This document shows positions 34,295-43,402 of a DNA stretch of 64,000 nucleotides, in pieces. The notes below the pieces were generated by a model that was given only the letters and a program-made list of their open reading frames with translations, was not told the origin of the DNA and did no database searches. The position numbers were made by a program, and so were the translations under genes. The DNA is from Nocardioides thalensis (GTDB lineage: Bacteria; Actinomycetota; Actinomycetes; Propionibacteriales; Nocardioidaceae). Numbering within the stretch: position 1 is the stretch's first letter; each line of letters starts with the position of its first letter. The stretch spans positions 2,379,501 to 2,443,500 of the forward strand of contig NZ_JACCFP010000001.1 in assembly GCF_013410655.1 (NCBI RefSeq), read 5' to 3'.

Positions 34295-35935
34295 TCATCG
34301 GGGGATCTTGACACCCCGCTCGGCGGCGACCTCGGCGGCGCGCTCGTAGCCGGCGTCGACGTGGCGGACCACGCCCATGCCCGGGTCGTTGGTGAGCACC
34401 CGCTCGATCTTCTCCGCGGCGAGGTCGGAGCCGTCGGCGACGATCACCTGGCCCGCATGGATGGAGCGGCCCATGCCGACGCCGCCGCCGTGATGGATCG
34501 ACACCCAGGTCGCGCCCGACGCGGTGTTGACGAGCGCGTTGAGCAGCGGCCAGTCGGCGATGGCGTCGGAGCCGTCGAGCATCGCCTCGGTCTCGCGGTA
34601 CGGCGAGGCGACCGACCCGCAGTCGAGGTGGTCGCGCCCGATGACGACCGGCGCCTTCAGCTCACCGGACGCGACCATCTCGTTGAACTTCAGGCCGGCG
34701 AGATGACGCTCGCCGTAGCCCAGCCAGCAGATCCGCGCCGGGAGGCCCTGGAAGTGCACGCGCTCCTGCGCCATCGTGATCCACTTCCGCAGCCGCTCGT
34801 TGTCGGGGAAAAGCTCGAGCACGGCGCGGTCGGTGGCCGCGATGTCGGCCGGGTCGCCCGACAGAGCGGCCCAGCGGAACGGGCCCTTGCCCTCGCAGAA
34901 CAGCGGCCGGATGTACGCCGGCACGAAGCCCGGGAAGTCGAAGGCGCGGTCGAAGCCGCCCTTGCGCGCCTCGTCGCGGATGGAGTTGCCGTAGTCGAAG
35001 ACCTCGGCTCCCTTGTCGAGGAAGCCCACCATCGCCCGCACGTGCGCGGCCATCGAGGCCTGCGCCTCCTTGGTGAACCCGACGGGATCGGCGGTACGGC
35101 GGGCCTCCCACTCCTCGAAGGGGACACCCACCGGGAGGTAGGCCAACGGGTCGTGGGCGGAGGTCTGGTCGGTGACGATGTCGACCGGGACGTCCATCTC
35201 GAGCAGCCGCGGCAGCAGCTCTGCGGCGTTGCCGAGGAGGCCGATCGACAGCGGCTCCCGCGCAGCGCGGGCGGCGGTCGCGCGCCGTACGGCGTCGTCG
35301 AGGTCGGTGGCCTGCACGTCGAGGTAGCGGTGCTCGATGCGCCGCTTGATGCGGGAGTCGTCGCACTCGATGCAGAGCGCGACGCCGTCGTTCATGGTGA
35401 CCGCGAGCGGCTGCGCGCCGCCCATGCCGCCGAGCCCGGCGGTGACGGTGAGCGTGCCGGCGAGGGTGCCACCGAAGCGCTTGTCGGCCACGGCCGCGAA
35501 CGTCTCGAACGTGCCCTGGAGGATGCCCTGGGTGCCGATGTAGATCCACGAGCCGGCCGTCATCTGGCCGTACATCGTGAGCCCGAGGTCCTCGAGCCGG
35601 CGGAACTCCTCCCAGTTGGCCCAGTCGCCCACCAGGTTGGAGTTGGCGATGAGGACCCGCGGCGCCCACGGGTTGGTGCGCATCACGCCGACCGGCTTGC
35701 CGGACTGCACGAGGAGGGTCTCGTCGTCGTGCAGGTCGCGCAGCGCGCGCACGATCGCGTCGTACGCATCGCGGTTGCGGGCCGCCTTGCCGGTGCCGCC
35801 GTAGACGACCAGGTCCTCGGGCCGCTCGGCGACCTCGGGGTCGAGGTTGTTCATCAGCATCCGCAGCGGCGCCTCGGTCTGCCAGGAGCGGGCGGACAGC
35901 TCGGTGCCCCGCGGGGCTCGGATCTCGGTGGTCAC
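34295..35935 (-). CDS. hutU: Urocanate hydratase
   Basis: 546 residues, usual length for urocanase, which converts urocanate to imidazolonepropionate with tightly bound NAD+. The NAD-binding segment [17 protein letters not shown] and the substrate/catalytic region [18 protein letters not shown] with its Cys are intact. The GTG start overlaps the hutH stop by four bases. The 123-bp gap after it holds 22-bp repeats and may weaken coupling to the rest of the operon. Confidence 0.96.
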   Translation of the reverse strand: MTTEIRAPRGTELSARSWQTEAPLRMLMNNLDPEVAERPEDLVVYGGTGKAARNRDAYDAIVRALRDLHDDETLLVQSGKPVGVMRTNPWAPRVLIANSNLVGDWANWEEFRRLEDLGLTMYGQMTAGSWIYIGTQGILQGTFETFAAVADKRFGGTLAGTLTVTAGLGGMGGAQPLAVTMNDGVALCIECDDSRIKRRIEHRYLDVQATDLDDAVRRATAARAAREPLSIGLLGNAAELLPRLLEMDVPVDIVTDQTSAHDPLAYLPVGVPFEEWEARRTADPVGFTKEAQASMAAHVRAMVGFLDKGAEVFDYGNSIRDEARKGGFDRAFDFPGFVPAYIRPLFCEGKGPFRWAALSGDPADIAATDRAVLELFPDNERLRKWITMAQERVHFQGLPARICWLGYGERHLAGLKFNEMVASGELKAPVVIGRDHLDCGSVASPYRETEAMLDGSDAIADWPLLNALVNTASGATWVSIHHGGGVGMGRSIHAGQVIVADGSDLAAEKIERVLTNDPGMGVVRHVDAGYERAAEVAAERGVKIPR

Positions 35936-37479
35936 TGCAGGGCTCCGATCGTCTCTTCGACGGCAGCCAGCAGGGAGCCGTCACGGATGAGGGACAGGGT
36001 GTTCTCGATCTCGGGGGCGAGGTGGCGGTCGGGGCCGGGGCCCTCGACGCCGGCGAAGCGGAGTACGTCGACGACGGCGCCCGTCGCGGGCGCGGGCGTC
36101 AGCGGCCGGCGCAGGTCGAGAGCCCGCGCACCGGTGAGGATCTCGACGGCCAGCACCCGCGCCAGCCCGTCGACCGAGCGGCGCAGCTTGCGGGCGGCGG
36201 CCCAGCCCATCGAGACGTGGTCCTCCTGCATCGCGCTGGAGGGGATCGAGTCGACGCTCGCGGGCACGGCGAGCCGCTTCATCTCCGAGACGATCCCGGC
36301 CTGGGTGTACTGCGCGATCATGTGGCCGCTGTCGACGCCCGGATCGTCGGCCAGGAACGGCGGCAGCCCGTGGCTGCGCGTCTTGTCGAGGAAGCGGTCG
36401 GTGCGCCGCTCGCTCACGCTCGCCACGTCGGCGGCCGCGATCGCCAGGAAGTCGAGCACGTAGCCGACAGGCGCGCCGTGGAAGTTGCCGTTGCTCTCCA
36501 GCCGCGCCTCGTCGGGGAGCACGACCGGGTTGTCGATCGCCGACGCCAGCTCGCGCTGCGCGACCAGCGCGGCGTGGTCGACCGTGTCGCGCGCGGCGCC
36601 GTGGACCTGCGGCGAGCAGCGCAGCGAGTAGGCGTCCTGCACCCGGTTGCAGTCGGGGCCGCGGTGCGAGGCGACCACGCTGGAGCCGTCGAGCAGCGCG
36701 GTCAGGTTGGCGGCGGAGGCGGCCTGGCCCGGGTGCGGCCGCAGCGCCGTCAGGTCGGCGGCGAACACGCGGTCGGTGGCGAGCTGGCCCTCGACCGACA
36801 TCGCCGCAGCGAGGTCGGCGGTGCGCATCAGCATCCGCAGATCCGCGATCGCCAGCACCAGCATGCCGAGCATCCCGTCGGTGCCGTTGATGAGGGCCAG
36901 GCCCTCCTTCGGACCGAGCTCGACCGGCGCCAGGCCGGCGGCCGCCAGCGCGGAGGCGGCGGACCGCCGTACGCCGTCCGCGTCGTCGACGTCGCCCTCC
37001 CCCATCAGCGTCAGCGCGCAGTGCGCCAGCGGCGCGAGGTCGCCGGAGCAGCCGAGCGAGCCGTACTCGTGCACGACCGGCGTGATGCCGTGGCTGAGCA
37101 GCGCGGCCATCAGCTCCGCGGTCTCGCGGCGGATGCCGGTGTGGCCCGTCGCCAGCGTCGAGAGACGCAGCAGCATCAGCGCTCGCACCACCTCGCGCTC
37201 GACCTCCGGACCGGAGCCGGCCGCGTGCGAGCGGACCAGCGACTTCTGCAGCTGGGCGCGCTGGTCGGCCGGGATGTGCTTGGTCGCGAGCGCGCCGAAC
37301 CCGGTGGACACGCCGTAGGCCGGCGTCGGCGACTCGGCAAGCTCGTCCACGACCTTCCGCGCCTTGTCGATCGCCGCCAGCGCCTCGTCGGACAGGCGCA
37401 CGCCCGCGCCGTGCCGGGCCACCGCCACCACCTCGTCGAACGACAGGGGGCCGGTCCCGACGATCACCTCTTGGGTCAT
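35932..37479 (-). CDS. hutH: Histidine ammonia-lyase
   Basis: 515 residues; removes ammonia from histidine to give urocanate, first step of the hut pathway. The prosthetic group (MIO) is made from residues 144-146, here Cys-Ser-Gly in [14 protein letters not shown], where many bacteria have Ala-Ser-Gly. From memory the Cys form also occurs in Streptomyces, so activity is expected. [11 protein letters not shown] and the later [22 protein letters not shown] are conserved. First gene of the operon, divergent from the IclR regulator. Confidence 0.96.
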   Translation of the reverse strand: MTQEVIVGTGPLSFDEVVAVARHGAGVRLSDEALAAIDKARKVVDELAESPTPAYGVSTGFGALATKHIPADQRAQLQKSLVRSHAAGSGPEVEREVVRALMLLRLSTLATGHTGIRRETAELMAALLSHGITPVVHEYGSLGCSGDLAPLAHCALTLMGEGDVDDADGVRRSAASALAAAGLAPVELGPKEGLALINGTDGMLGMLVLAIADLRMLMRTADLAAAMSVEGQLATDRVFAADLTALRPHPGQAASAANLTALLDGSSVVASHRGPDCNRVQDAYSLRCSPQVHGAARDTVDHAALVAQRELASAIDNPVVLPDEARLESNGNFHGAPVGYVLDFLAIAAADVASVSERRTDRFLDKTRSHGLPPFLADDPGVDSGHMIAQYTQAGIVSEMKRLAVPASVDSIPSSAMQEDHVSMGWAAARKLRRSVDGLARVLAVEILTGARALDLRRPLTPAPATGAVVDVLRFAGVEGPGPDRHLAPEIENTLSLIRDGSLLAAVEETIGALQ

Positions 37480-37533
37480 GCCCCCATTCCACTCCCGACG
37501 CGGGACCGGCACCATCCCCGGCACCAGGATGCT

Positions 37534-37549
37534 GTCTCGTATCCGAGAC
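37534..37549. promoter_or_regulatory. Palindromic operator between hutH and the IclR gene
   Basis: GTCTCGTATCCGAGAC is a perfect 6-4-6 inverted repeat. It ends two bases before the -10 box of the IclR gene, so the regulator can control itself as well as the divergent hut operon. The pairing with the IclR protein is inferred from position. Confidence 0.7.
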
Positions 37550-37551
37550 TC

Positions 37552-37557
37552 TACGAT
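37552..37557 (+). promoter_or_regulatory. -10 box, leaderless IclR promoter
   Basis: TACGAT ends six bases before ATG 37564, directly after the palindromic operator. Confidence 0.55.
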
Positions 37558-37563
37558 CACCGC

Positions 37564-38325
37564 ATGAGCAACGTCCCCGCCGCGACCCGCGCGCTCCAGG
37601 TGCTGCGGTTCCTGGCTCGTCAGCCGGAGCCGGTGCCGGTGGACCGGATCGCCCGGACCCTCGGGCTGCCGCGCTCGACGACCTACCACCTCCTCGCGGC
37701 CATGGTCGACGAGGGCTTCGTGGTGCACCTCCCCGAGGAGCGGAGGTACGGCGTGGGCGTCGCGGCGTTCGAGGTCGGGTCCGGCTATGTGCGGCAGGAG
37801 CCGCTCCAGCGCATCGCGCGCCGCCCGTTGGCGAGCCTCGTCGACGAGGTCGGCCAGTCCGCGCACCTCGCCGTGCAGCACGGGCGGGAGGTGCTCTACG
37901 TGCTGGAGGAACGGGCGCCCGGTCGCCCGCCCCTGGTCACCGACGTGGGCGTCCGGCTGCCCGCGCACCTGACGGCGAGCGGGCGTGCGATCCTCGCCGC
38001 GCTGCCGGCGGCGCAGGTGCGCGCGCTCTACCCCGACCGCGCCGCGTTCGTCGACCGGCACGGCACCGGTCCGCGCTCGCTCACCGCCCTGCGGTCGCTG
38101 CTGTCGGAGACCCGCCAGCGCGGCCACGCGAGCGAGAGCGGCGAGGTCACCCCCGGCTTCGAGTCGGTCGCGGCCGCCGTACGGGACCACAACGGGCACC
38201 CGGTCGCGGCGATCGCGGTCACGTTCCCCGGCGAGGCGGACGTCGACCTCGCCCCGACGGTGCGGGCGGTACGCCGTACCGCCGACCTCGTGAGCGCCCG
38301 GCTCGGCGGCCCGCAGCCGTCCTGA
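37564..38325 (+). CDS. IclR-family regulator of histidine use
   Basis: 253 residues. The N-terminal winged helix (RALQVLRFLARQPEPVPVDRIARTLGLPRSTTYHLLAAM) and the C-terminal effector domain (VRLPAHLTASGRAILAALP, then VTPGFESVAAAVRDHNGHPVAAIAVTFP) are complete. It is divergent from hutH and a 16-bp palindrome lies between them. It is probably the hut regulator with urocanate or histidine as effector, the effector being a guess from other hut systems. Confidence 0.9.
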   Translation: MSNVPAATRALQVLRFLARQPEPVPVDRIARTLGLPRSTTYHLLAAMVDEGFVVHLPEERRYGVGVAAFEVGSGYVRQEPLQRIARRPLASLVDEVGQSAHLAVQHGREVLYVLEERAPGRPPLVTDVGVRLPAHLTASGRAILAALPAAQVRALYPDRAAFVDRHGTGPRSLTALRSLLSETRQRGHASESGEVTPGFESVAAAVRDHNGHPVAAIAVTFPGEADVDLAPTVRAVRRTADLVSARLGGPQPS

Positions 38326-38414
38326 CCCACGATGTTCACCGCGCGGCGGGCGCGATGTCGGTGGTCGGCGCAACGATGGCCATCCCCACGGACCGACAAG
38401 CAAGGAGCACCGCA

Positions 38415-39212
38415 ATGCCCACTCGAGACGACGCCTGGCCCGCCGGCACCCCGAACTGGGTCGACCTGGCCGCCGACGACCCGCAGGCCGCCGCAGAGTT
38501 CTACTCCCAGCTGTTCGGCTGGGACGTCGCGGACCCCGACCCCGAGACCGCCGAGCAGACCGGCGGCTACCGGATGGCGATGAAGAACGGCCGCGCCGCG
38601 GCCGGCATCGGCAGCAAGATGGGGCAGGACATCCCCAGCAACTGGGCGACCTACCTCGCCAGCGACGACATCGAGGCCTCCGCCGAGGCGGTCAAGGCGG
38701 CCGGCGGCACGTTGCAGATGGATCCGTTCGACGTGATGACGTTCGGAAAGATGTTCTTCGCGACCGCGCCCGACGGGGCGTCGTTCGGCGTCTGGCAGGC
38801 GGGCGACCACATCGGCGCCCAGATCTACAACGAGCCCGGCTCCTACAACTGGAACGAGGTGCACTCGCGCGACCTGGACGCCGCGAAGGAGTTCTACGCG
38901 TCGGCGTTCGGCTACACCTACGACGACATGTCCGGCGAACAGGGCCCCTACTTCGGCTTCAAGGTGCCCGGCGGCGACGAGCCCGTCGGCGGCATGGGCC
39001 CGGCCGACATGCTCCCCGAGGGCGCACCGTCGATCTGGCTCGCCTGGTTCTCCGTCGAGGACTGCGACGCCTCGGTCGCCAAGGTGCAGGAGCTGGGCGG
39101 CAGCGTCCTGGCCGAGCCGTTCGACACGCCGTTCGGGCGGATGTCCGTCGTGACGGGAGCCCAGGGCGAGGCGTTCGGGATGATCAGCGCTCCGGCGGCT
39201 GCCGAGGCCTGA
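38415..39212 (+). CDS. VOC-superfamily protein with two glyoxalase-like domains
   Basis: 265 residues formed by two tandem vicinal-oxygen-chelate modules, residues ~10-135 (PNWVDLAADDPQAAAEFYSQLFGWD) and ~140-262 (YNWNEVHSRDLDAAKEFYASAFGY). Such proteins include dioxygenases, resistance proteins and many of unknown role. The chosen start ATG 38415 has AAGGAG eight bases before it. No partner gene gives a hint. Confidence 0.83.
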   Translation: MPTRDDAWPAGTPNWVDLAADDPQAAAEFYSQLFGWDVADPDPETAEQTGGYRMAMKNGRAAAGIGSKMGQDIPSNWATYLASDDIEASAEAVKAAGGTLQMDPFDVMTFGKMFFATAPDGASFGVWQAGDHIGAQIYNEPGSYNWNEVHSRDLDAAKEFYASAFGYTYDDMSGEQGPYFGFKVPGGDEPVGGMGPADMLPEGAPSIWLAWFSVEDCDASVAKVQELGGSVLAEPFDTPFGRMSVVTGAQGEAFGMISAPAAAEA

Positions 39213-39251
39213 GCGGCGGATACCCCGGCCGCGCGAGGGCACCTACGACAC

Positions 39252-40844
39252 ATGGGCGACCTCGCGACCTACCGCCGGATGCGTGACTTCCGGCGCACAC
39301 CGGAGCCGTCGGGCGCAGTGGCACCTGCGTCCGGCGGCGACCGGCGTCGGTTCGTCGTGCAGCGGCACCGGGCCACCCGGCTCCACTACGACGTGCGGTT
39401 CGAGATCGACGGCGTCCTCGTGAGCTGGGCGGTGCCGAAGGGGCCGACCTTGGACCCGAAGGCACGCCGGATGGCCGTGCACGTCGAGGACCACCCGATC
39501 GAGTACATCGACTTCGAGGGCGTGATCCCGCGGGGCGAGTACGACGGCGGCGACGTGATCGTCTGGGACACCGGCACCTGGGAGCCCGTCAAGACCGACG
39601 ACCCCGCGAAGGCGGTCGCCGAGGGCGAGCTGCACGCGGAGATGCACGGCGAGAAGCTGCACGGCCGGCTGGTGCTCGTCCGCCGCGACGACGCGGACGG
39701 CGCCGGCAGCGGCGACAAGGAGCAGTGGCTGCTCCTGCACAAGAAGGACGAGCACGCCGTGCCGGGCTGGGACCCGGAGGAGCACCCGCGGTCCGTCCTC
39801 ACCGGCCGCACCAACGACGAGGTCAGCGAGGATCCCGACCGGCTCTGGAAGTCCGACGCGCCGGCCGACGAGGCCGAGGTCGTGCTGGTCCCCGACCCGC
39901 TGCCCGACGAGGCGATCACCGCGCTGGAGGAGCTCGGGAAGGAGGGCACCTGGGAGGTGTTCGGCCGGCGGCTGAAGGTGACCAACCTCGACAAGGTGCT
40001 CTTCCCCGGCGGTCCCGACGAGCCGCCGGTGACCAAGCGCGAGCTGCTGGCGTACGTCGCCCGCGTCGCCCCGCTGTCGCTCCCCTACCTCGAGGGCCGC
40101 GCGGTCAACCTGCACCGCTACCCCGACGGCGCCGACGCCAAGGGGTTCTGGCACAAGGAGCTGCCGAAGCACGCCCCCGCGTGGCTCCCCCGTTGGGACA
40201 ACCCGGAGGCCGACCCGGGCGAGACCACGACCTACCTGGTCGTCGACGAGCCGGCCGCCCTCGTGTGGGCGGCGAACTTCGGCGCCCTCGAGTGGCACCC
40301 CTGGACGTCCCGCACCACGGCGATGCACGAGCCGACGTACGCCCTGATCGACCTCGACCCCGGTGAGCGGACCTCCTGGGACGAGCTGCTCGAGCTCGCC
40401 CGACTGCACCGGACCGCCCTGGAGCACCTCGGCGTCACCGGGCGCGCGAAGGTCACCGGCAAGCGCGGCATCCAGGTCTGGGTGCCGATCCGTCCGGGCT
40501 ACACGTTCGACGAGACCCGCGCCTGGACCGAGAAGCTCTCCAAGACCGTCGGCAAGGTGCTCCCCGACCTCGTCAGCTGGAAGTGGGAGAAGAAGGCGCG
40601 GGGCGGGCTGGCGCGGCTCGACTACACGCAGAACGCGATCAACAAGACGCTGGTCGCGCCGTACGCCACCCGCCCGGCCGCCGGCGCGCCGGTCTCGGTG
40701 CCGATCGCCTGGCACGAGCTCGACGACCCCGACCTCCGGCCGGACCGCTGGACGATCCGCACCGTGCTCGACCGGATCGCCGAGCGGGGCGACCCGTTCC
40801 GGGCGCTGCTCGGGGTCGAGCAGGACCTGCCCGAGATCACCTGA
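39252..40844 (+). CDS. LigD-like phosphoesterase-polymerase without ligase domain
   Basis: 530 residues. Residues ~30-180 are the 3'-phosphoesterase domain (RHRATRLHYDVRFEIDG with His39, His45, Asp47, then IPRGEYDGGDVIVWD); residues ~240-525 are the archaeal/eukaryal primase-type polymerase domain, with the catalytic DLD at 367-369 and WKWEKKARGG...LDYTQN. The ATP-dependent ligase domain of full LigD is absent. It would trim and fill DNA ends in non-homologous end joining, with a ligase and Ku encoded elsewhere. Confidence 0.92.
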   Translation: MGDLATYRRMRDFRRTPEPSGAVAPASGGDRRRFVVQRHRATRLHYDVRFEIDGVLVSWAVPKGPTLDPKARRMAVHVEDHPIEYIDFEGVIPRGEYDGGDVIVWDTGTWEPVKTDDPAKAVAEGELHAEMHGEKLHGRLVLVRRDDADGAGSGDKEQWLLLHKKDEHAVPGWDPEEHPRSVLTGRTNDEVSEDPDRLWKSDAPADEAEVVLVPDPLPDEAITALEELGKEGTWEVFGRRLKVTNLDKVLFPGGPDEPPVTKRELLAYVARVAPLSLPYLEGRAVNLHRYPDGADAKGFWHKELPKHAPAWLPRWDNPEADPGETTTYLVVDEPAALVWAANFGALEWHPWTSRTTAMHEPTYALIDLDPGERTSWDELLELARLHRTALEHLGVTGRAKVTGKRGIQVWVPIRPGYTFDETRAWTEKLSKTVGKVLPDLVSWKWEKKARGGLARLDYTQNAINKTLVAPYATRPAAGAPVSVPIAWHELDDPDLRPDRWTIRTVLDRIAERGDPFRALLGVEQDLPEIT

Positions 40845-40857
40845 GAGTGCCTCAGGT
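40839..40857. terminator. Hairpin between convergent LigD-like and ABC permease genes
   Basis: ACCTGAG-5-CTCAGGT, a perfect 7-bp inverted repeat that spans both stop codons of the convergent genes. It may end transcription from both sides; there is no U-tract. Confidence 0.4.
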
Positions 40858-41664
40858 CAGCAGCAGGGTGTCCAGGCGGCGCCGTACGACGACGAGGCCG
40901 ATCGCGCCCAGCACGAGCAGGTAGGCCACCGAGACGAGGGACGCCCATGTCGGTGCGCCGAGGGTGAGCTCGCGGCACAGCACGACGCCGCGGTAGAGCG
41001 GGGTCGCCTCCACCAGCCAGCGGATCGACGCGGGATAGGTGTCGACCGGGAAGAACGTCGCGGAGAACAGGAAGAGCGGCAGCTGGACCAGCGTGATCTT
41101 GTCGAAGTCCTGCCACGACTTCATGTACGTCGTCGCCGCCATGCACACCGCGCTCATCGCGAAGCCGATGAGCAGGGCGGCCGGCAGGGCGAGCAGCGCC
41201 CACCACGACTCGAGCAGTCCCATCGCGAGCATGACGACGAGGAACGCCGCGGAGTAGGTGCCGCCCCGCAGCTGTCCCCACGCGATCTCGCCGCGCGCGA
41301 CGTCGGCGGTCGACATCGGAGTCGCGAGCACCTGGTCGTAGAGCTTGTCGTACTTGAGCTTGAAGAAGACCCGGTAGGTGGAGTCCATCAGCGCGCCGTT
41401 GAACGCCGACGCGGCGAGCATGCCGGGCGCGACGAACGCGGCGTAGGACACCTCCTGCCCAGCGACCTCGAACCCGTCGACGAGCACGCCGACGCCGACG
41501 CCGATCGAGAACAGGTAGAGCACCGGCTCGAGGAAGCCGGTGACGAAGAGCTTCCACTGCGTCCGGAAGACCATCAGGTTGCGCAGCACGAGGAGGTACG
41601 CCGCGGCGCCCGCCGAGAGCGGCCGGACGGTGGCCGGGGCGGTGGCTTCGGTCGGGGCCGTCAC
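40852..41664 (-). CDS. ABC-2 type transporter permease (second)
   Basis: 270 residues with about six membrane helices and the ABC-2 pattern (YAAFVAPGMLAASAFNGALMDSTYRVFFKLKYDKLYDQVLATPMS, then LFLFSATFFPVDTYPASIRWLVEATPLYRGV). It starts at GTG 41664, overlapping the stop of the other permease. The two permeases are clearly related in sequence and probably form a heterodimer with the ATPase as an exporter of drugs, lipids or a nodulation-type factor. Confidence 0.88.
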   Translation of the reverse strand: MTAPTEATAPATVRPLSAGAAAYLLVLRNLMVFRTQWKLFVTGFLEPVLYLFSIGVGVGVLVDGFEVAGQEVSYAAFVAPGMLAASAFNGALMDSTYRVFFKLKYDKLYDQVLATPMSTADVARGEIAWGQLRGGTYSAAFLVVMLAMGLLESWWALLALPAALLIGFAMSAVCMAATTYMKSWQDFDKITLVQLPLFLFSATFFPVDTYPASIRWLVEATPLYRGVVLCRELTLGAPTWASLVSVAYLLVLGAIGLVVVRRRLDTLLLT

Positions 41665-42452
41665 GAGACGAGCCGCTTCCGCAGGCCGGACACGGACCAC
41701 GCCCAGCCGACCGCGCACAGCGCGAGCAGCACGGCGACGTTGACGCCGGCCACCCACCAGGTGACGTGGTCGAGCGCGAACATCCGGGAGAGGTTCACGC
41801 CGTGCCACAGCGGCGTCAGCCGGGCCACCGCGGCGCCGGCGTCGCCGAGGTTGGCGATCGGGAAGAACGCGCCCGAGAACAGGAACATCGGGAGCACGCC
41901 GAGCCGGAAGACGACGTTGAAGACCTCCTCGGACTTGCTCCGCGTGGAGAACCCGTAGACCACCATCGCGAACGCGGTGCCGCACAGGACCTGCGAGCCG
42001 AACGCGAGCACCGGACCCCACCAGCTCTCGTAGACCCCGAACGGGACGAGCACGACGGTGAACACGCCGCACGTCGCCGCCAGCCGCACGATGACCGCAC
42101 CGAGGTGCGCCCCGACGACGTGCTGCACCTCCAGCGGGGTCGCGAGCATCGAGTCGTAGACCTTGTGCCACTTGATCATGCCCATCACCGGCCAGGTCGT
42201 CTCGCCGACCGCGGTCTGCATGGCGTGGGCCGCGATCAGTCCGGGCACGACGAACGCGAGGTAGGACGTGGCGCCCTCGAGCTCGGCCGGGTCGGCGTCG
42301 ACGAACCCGCCGAGCAGCACGCCCATCGCCACCACGTAGAACAGCGGGGAGATGAACGAGGTGACGACCGACGAGCGCCAGGTGCGCTTCCAGACGGTGA
42401 GCCAGTAGTCGACCTGCCGGCCCACCCCGTCCGCGAACGTGAGGTCGGCCAT
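41661..42452 (-). CDS. ABC-2 type transporter permease (first)
   Basis: 263 residues, six membrane helices. Conserved segments are SYLAFVVPGLIAAHAMQTAVGE, KWHKVYDSMLATPLEVQHVV and MFLFSGAFFPIANLGDAGAAVARLTPLWHGV, parallel to those of the second permease, so the pair arose by duplication. ATG 42452 shares one base with the ATPase stop (TGATG). Confidence 0.88.
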   Translation of the reverse strand: MADLTFADGVGRQVDYWLTVWKRTWRSSVVTSFISPLFYVVAMGVLLGGFVDADPAELEGATSYLAFVVPGLIAAHAMQTAVGETTWPVMGMIKWHKVYDSMLATPLEVQHVVGAHLGAVIVRLAATCGVFTVVLVPFGVYESWWGPVLAFGSQVLCGTAFAMVVYGFSTRSKSEEVFNVVFRLGVLPMFLFSGAFFPIANLGDAGAAVARLTPLWHGVNLSRMFALDHVTWWVAGVNVAVLLALCAVGWAWSVSGLRKRLVS

Positions 42453-43390
42453 CAGTCCACCAGCGTCCGACCGGTGAGGTGGAGGAAGACGTCCTCCAGC
42501 GTCGACCGCCGCACCAGCGTCGCCACGGGCTCGAGGCCGCGCTCGTGGGTCCTCGCGACGACCTCCTCGCCGTCCTCGGCGTAGACCAGCAGCCGGTCGG
42601 GCAGCACCTCGACCCGCTCGCCGAGGTCGGAGACCTTGTCGGCGTGCGCCTCGTTGTCGCCCACCCCGAAGCGCAGCTCGGCGACCTCCCGCGTCGAGTG
42701 CGCGCGGATCAGCTCCTGCGGGGCGCCCTCGGCGACGATCACTCCGTTGTCCATGACGACCAGGCGGTCGCAGAGCTGCTCGGCCTCGTCCATGTAGTGC
42801 GTCGTGATCACGAGCGTCACGCCCGACTGCTTGAGCCGGAACAGCTGGTCCCAGAGCAGGTGCCGCGCCTGCGGGTCGAGGCCGGTGGTCGGCTCGTCGA
42901 GCAGCAGGAGCTCGGGCCGGTTGATCAGCGAGCGCGCGATGGTCAGCCTCCGCTTCATGCCGCCGGAGAGCTCCTCGACCCGACTGCGTCGCTTGTCGGT
43001 GAGCTGCACGAACTCCAGCAGCTCGGCAGCCCGCTCGCGCACCTCGGCCTTCGGCAGCCCGAAGTAGCGGCCGTAGATGTAGAGGTTGTCGAAGACGTTG
43101 AGCTCGTTGTCGAGCGTGTCCTCCTGCGGGCAGACGCCCAGCCGGCCGCGGATCTCCGGGCCGTCGGACGCCGGGTCCAGGCCGAGGATCCGCAGCTCCC
43201 CGCCGCTGACCGGCGACACCGCGGCGATCATCCGCATCGTCGACGACTTGCCGGCGCCGTTGGGGCCGAGGAAGCCGAACGCCTCCCCGCGCCGCACGTC
43301 GAGGTCGATGCCGCGGACCGCCTCGAACTCGCCGAAGCGCTTCCGGAGCGCGCGGGCGCGGATCATCGACTCCGGGGCGGCGCTGCTCAC
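42452..43390 (-). CDS. ABC transporter ATP-binding protein (DrrA/NodI type)
   Basis: 312 residues. Walker A GPNGAGKSST, signature VEELSGGMKRRLTIARSL, Walker B LLLLDEPTTGLDP and the switch His in VITTHYMDEAEQ are intact, followed by a ~90-residue C-terminal domain as in DrrA and NodI. It energises the two ABC-2 permeases downstream. GTG 43390 lies six bases after a -10 box; ATG 43366 is an alternative. Confidence 0.93.
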   Translation of the reverse strand: MSSAAPESMIRARALRKRFGEFEAVRGIDLDVRRGEAFGFLGPNGAGKSSTMRMIAAVSPVSGGELRILGLDPASDGPEIRGRLGVCPQEDTLDNELNVFDNLYIYGRYFGLPKAEVRERAAELLEFVQLTDKRRSRVEELSGGMKRRLTIARSLINRPELLLLDEPTTGLDPQARHLLWDQLFRLKQSGVTLVITTHYMDEAEQLCDRLVVMDNGVIVAEGAPQELIRAHSTREVAELRFGVGDNEAHADKVSDLGERVEVLPDRLLVYAEDGEEVVARTHERGLEPVATLVRRSTLEDVFLHLTGRTLVD

Positions 43391-43396
43391 CCGAAG

Positions 43397-43402
43397 ATCC
43401 TA
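43397..43402 (-). promoter_or_regulatory. -10 box, leaderless ABC exporter promoter
   Basis: TAGGAT on the minus strand ends six bases before GTG 43390 and overlaps the stop codon of the methylase upstream. Confidence 0.45.

Noticed and set aside
36022..37563. Long open frame on the plus strand running antisense through hutH and joining the IclR gene
   Set aside because: It is the mirror of hutH in GC-rich DNA. Its residues are low-complexity Arg, Ala and Val, and the IclR protein has its own promoter and start at 37564.
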